Shown here piece after piece: positions 41,036-43,249 of a stretch of DNA of 43,249 nucleotides (its first letter is position 1; every line of letters begins with the position of its first letter). Origin of the DNA: an uncultured Campylobacteraceae bacterium (GTDB taxonomy: Bacteria; Campylobacterota; Campylobacteria; Campylobacterales; Arcobacteraceae). The position numbers were made by a program, and so were the translations under genes. The notes beneath the pieces are model-generated. The model was not told the origin of the DNA. It ran no database searches and worked only from the letters and a program-made list of their open reading frames with translations. Location of the stretch: NCBI GenBank assembly GCA_913057765.1, contig CAJXPH010000002.1, forward strand, positions 1-43,249, written 5' to 3'.

Positions 41036-42517
41036 TTATCTTTCATGTAATGAATTTTGTTTAACTTTCAATATAGGTTTTAAAATAAAATCCAATATCG
41101 TCTTCTTTCCAGTTATAATATCAACACTTGCCACCATTCCAGGAATGATTGGAAGTTTGTTTCCGTTTCTTTCTAAATAGTTTTTACCTGTTTTGACAAT
41201 AACTCTATAATAACTCTTACCCTCCTTAGATTCTTTATCTATAATACTATCTGCTGATATTTCCACAATTTTACCATCAAGTCCACCATAGATTGAAAAA
41301 TCGTATGCTGTAATTTTTACAATTGCTTTTTGACTTGGATTAATAAATGCAATATCCTTAGGATCAATTTTCGCTTCTACTAGTAATACATCACTAACAG
41401 GAACAATTTCAACTAAATCCATACCAGATTGAACTACACCTCCTATTGTGTTAAAGTTAAGTTGTTTAATAATTCCATCAACAGGAGAAACAATAGTTGT
41501 TTTAGCAACCCTATCTTCATCTCCAACTAACTTAGCTTCAAATTTATTAATTAAACTTGCTGTCTTTTGTAAGAGATCAGAAGCTTCTGCCCTAAATGCA
41601 TTTAACTTCTCAGAGATTCTATTATTTGCTTCAGAGATAGCTAACTCTGATCTTCTAACTGATAGAAGTGCAGATTCTAAATCTCCACTTACATTTGTAT
41701 ATTCTCTTTCAATAGTTAACAAGTCAAATTTTGATTTAACACCTCTACGTGCTAGTTTTTGAACCTGAACTCTTTGTTGTTTTATTAAAGAAAAACTTTT
41801 CTTTAAGTTTTTAATTGAGTTTTTTATTTCTCTTAATTCTTGTCTTTTTTGTCCCAATTGCGTCTTTAATACACTAACTGATGACTTTAATTCTTTATAT
41901 CTATTAACTAATAGACTTTGTTCTAATTTATCATACCTTGAGTCATCCTCTAAAACTTCTTTTGGAAAAACGAACTTTGGTAATTTCTTTCTAACATCAA
42001 TTTTTGATTCAATTTCAAGTCTTGTTTTTACTGCTAATAAACTAATATACTCTTGTTTACTCTCTTCTAACGTTGCTTGAAACCTTGTAGTATCAATTTT
42101 CATCAAAGAAGAGCCTTTTTTTATAAATTGTCCTTCTTTTATAAAAATTTCTGAAATAATACCACCATCAAGTGATTGAATTCTTTGAATTTTATCTGTA
42201 GGAATTACTTTTCCATTCCCACGTGCTAATTCATCTACTTCAGCTAGAGCTGCCCATGATATTGCACCAATAAAAAATAATGTTATAAATAAGAAAACAA
42301 ATCCAGATAACCTGCTTGGCTGTTCATTAGCATCCGAATAACTTGAATATACAAACTCTAAGTCTTCATCCTCTTCATCTGAGAGCCCATACATACGTCC
42401 AAACCAACCAACTCTTTTTTTCGTTTTTAATTTTTCTGAGGCTTCAGTATATGACGAATTGTCGTCTATGGTTTTGTTTTCTTCAATAACTTGTGGTATT
42501 GGATTTTTATTTTCCAT
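41036..42517 (-). CDS. HlyD-family type I secretion adaptor
   Basis: This is a 493-residue membrane fusion protein linking an inner-membrane ABC exporter to an outer-membrane TolC-type channel. A cytoplasmic N-terminus of about 70 acidic residues precedes one membrane helix (about 72-92, SGFVFLFITLFFIGAISWAA). The biotinyl-lipoyl half motif GKVIPTDKIQRIQSLDGGII, a long coiled-coil hairpin, and a second lipoyl half (TTIVSPVDGIIKQLNFNTIG) follow. The C-terminal beta-barrel contains GMVASVDIITGKKTILDFIL, a typical HlyD ending. The ATG at 42517 has AGGTGG directly upstream and overlaps the ABC gene by 11 bases; a GTG at 42526 is the alternative. It is probably LapC-like, serving the giant adhesin. 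Confidence 0.93.
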   Translation of the reverse strand: MENKNPIPQVIEENKTIDDNSSYTEASEKLKTKKRVGWFGRMYGLSDEEDEDLEFVYSSYSDANEQPSRLSGFVFLFITLFFIGAISWAALAEVDELARGNGKVIPTDKIQRIQSLDGGIISEIFIKEGQFIKKGSSLMKIDTTRFQATLEESKQEYISLLAVKTRLEIESKIDVRKKLPKFVFPKEVLEDDSRYDKLEQSLLVNRYKELKSSVSVLKTQLGQKRQELREIKNSIKNLKKSFSLIKQQRVQVQKLARRGVKSKFDLLTIEREYTNVSGDLESALLSVRRSELAISEANNRISEKLNAFRAEASDLLQKTASLINKFEAKLVGDEDRVAKTTIVSPVDGIIKQLNFNTIGGVVQSGMDLVEIVPVSDVLLVEAKIDPKDIAFINPSQKAIVKITAYDFSIYGGLDGKIVEISADSIIDKESKEGKSYYRVIVKTGKNYLERNGNKLPIIPGMVASVDIITGKKTILDFILKPILKVKQNSLHER

Positions 42518-43199
42518 TTTTACCACCTATATTTGATTTAAATACTTCTTCTTTTGGCCCATCAAAAGCAACAGCTCCATTTTCTATAATAATTACTCTA
42601 TCAACTAATTGTAATAATGAAGTTTTATGAGTAACAATTACTAAAGTTTTATTCTCAATAATTTTTTCTATTTTATTAATAAATGCTTTTTCTGTTTGTC
42701 TATCCATTGCATTTGTTGGTTCATCAAGCATCATTATATTTGGATTTGAAATAAGTGATCGAGCTAAGGTAACAGATTGTCTCTCTCCTCCACTTAATCC
42801 TTCACCTCTTTCTCCTACCATTAAATCAAAACCTGCTTCATGTTTACCTAAAAATTCATCAAGTCCTGCAATTTTTGAAACTTTTAATAACTCTTCATCA
42901 GAGATATACTGTTCTCCAATTGTAATATTATCTTTAATAGTTCCCATGAATAAAAATGGTTCTTGAGGAACACAACCAATTGCCCGTCTTAAATCTATTG
43001 GGTCAATCTGTCTTGTATCTAATCCATCAATTAATATAGATCCACTCTTTGGTTCATATAAATTTAAAATAAGTTTTAAAAGTGTTGACTTTCCTGAACC
43101 AATTTTTCCTAAAATTGCAACTCTTTCCCCTTCATTTATAGTAAGGTTTAAATTTTTGATAGTTTGATGATTTTGGTCTTTATATGAAAACATCACATC
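42507..43199 (-). CDS. Type I secretion ABC transporter, C-terminal ATPase part (truncated by contig end)
   Basis: This is the nucleotide-binding domain of an exporter of the HlyB/LapB kind, about 230 residues. Motifs in order are Walker A (GKIGSGKST), Q-loop (CVPQEPFLFMG), signature LSGGERQS, Walker B (IMMLDEPTNAMD) and H-loop (VIVTHKTS). The membrane domain and any peptidase-like N-terminus are missing because the contig ends in adapter at 43200. The MYKRQ that would begin the frame is adapter-derived, not protein. It overlaps the adaptor gene by 11 bases. The nearby giant protein is the likely substrate, which would make the locus self-contained except for the outer-membrane channel. Confidence 0.92.
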   Translation of the reverse strand, partial: DVMFSYKDQNHQTIKNLNLTINEGERVAILGKIGSGKSTLLKLILNLYEPKSGSILIDGLDTRQIDPIDLRRAIGCVPQEPFLFMGTIKDNITIGEQYISDEELLKVSKIAGLDEFLGKHEAGFDLMVGERGEGLSGGERQSVTLARSLISNPNIMMLDEPTNAMDRQTEKAFINKIEKIIENKTLVIVTHKTSLLQLVDRVIIIENGAVAFDGPKEEVFKSNIGGKNGK

Positions 43200-43249
43200 C
43201 TGTCTCTTATACACATCTCCGAGCCCACGAGACCAGAGAGGATCTCGTA
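43200..43249 (+). other. Nextera i7-side sequencing adapter (contamination)
   Basis: Bases 43200-43218 are the transposon mosaic end (ctgtctcttatacacatct). Bases 43219-43233 are ccgagcccacgagac, 43234-43241 occupy the i7 index position, and 43242-43249 begin the P7 end. None of this is genomic. Confidence 0.97.

Overview
The window looks like one complete short-read contig from an Arcobacter-like member of the Campylobacterota. The evidence is strongly AT-rich DNA with dense, overlapping genes, a FliM tail, a class II dihydroorotase, an MFS-acyltransferase-acyl-ACP synthetase fusion, and histidine-kinase signatures of the NIAHQWRQP type. The species is inferred from gene content, not proven. 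Both ends carry Illumina Nextera adapter sequence (1-47 and 43200-43249). The two outermost genes (fliM and a type I secretion ABC ATPase) are therefore truncated by the assembly, and the peptide MYKRQ that would start both reading frames is an adapter artefact.

Region 1 (503-9260) is a nitrogen-control cluster. On the minus strand lie amtB2-glnK2-amtB1-glnK1-pyrC. Divergent from them on the plus strand lie a membrane protein with a PDC/Cache-like domain, a shortened NtrC-like regulator with a Fis-type helix-turn-helix but no room for a GAFTGA loop, and glnD. The same 17-bp dyad, TGTATA-N5-TATACA, occurs upstream of amtB1, of amtB2 and of the PDC-regulator-glnD unit. It sits at nearly the same distance (69-70 bp) from both amtB starts. 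This suggests a dedicated local regulon for ammonium uptake and PII modification.

Region 2 (9271-15397) holds a MerR-type regulator, an amidohydrolase and a giant LplT-PlsC-Aas fusion as a tight operon. Its promoter is bracketed by two related dyads. A rarD-type transporter follows upstream. Region 3 (15475-21729) is a long arsenic locus: arsR plus a gamma-glutamylcyclotransferase-like gene, a terminator, then arsB-arsC-permease-rhodanese-thioredoxin-arsD-arsA. Two copies of an ArsR-like operator lie at the two promoters, one of them a perfect 38-bp palindrome. Transketolase follows at 21783-23693.

Region 4 (23830-43199) is a type I secretion/adhesin locus, all on the minus strand. In transcription order it runs: ABC ATPase (truncated), HlyD-type adaptor, an ankyrin + OmpA lipoprotein, a WG-repeat lipoprotein, a sensorless histidine kinase, and a 4684-residue calcium-type repeat adhesin. 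The adhesin has an alanine-rich LapG-like site near its N-terminus, about twelve repeat units, DUF4114-like and lectin-like insertions, three von Willebrand A domains and a C-terminal secretion region. It is the most striking protein here. No TolC, LapD or LapG homologue is present in the window. I saw no tRNA, rRNA, CRISPR array, transposase or prophage gene. No stretch over 300 bases lacks a gene; the longest gap, 4827-5106, is regulatory.
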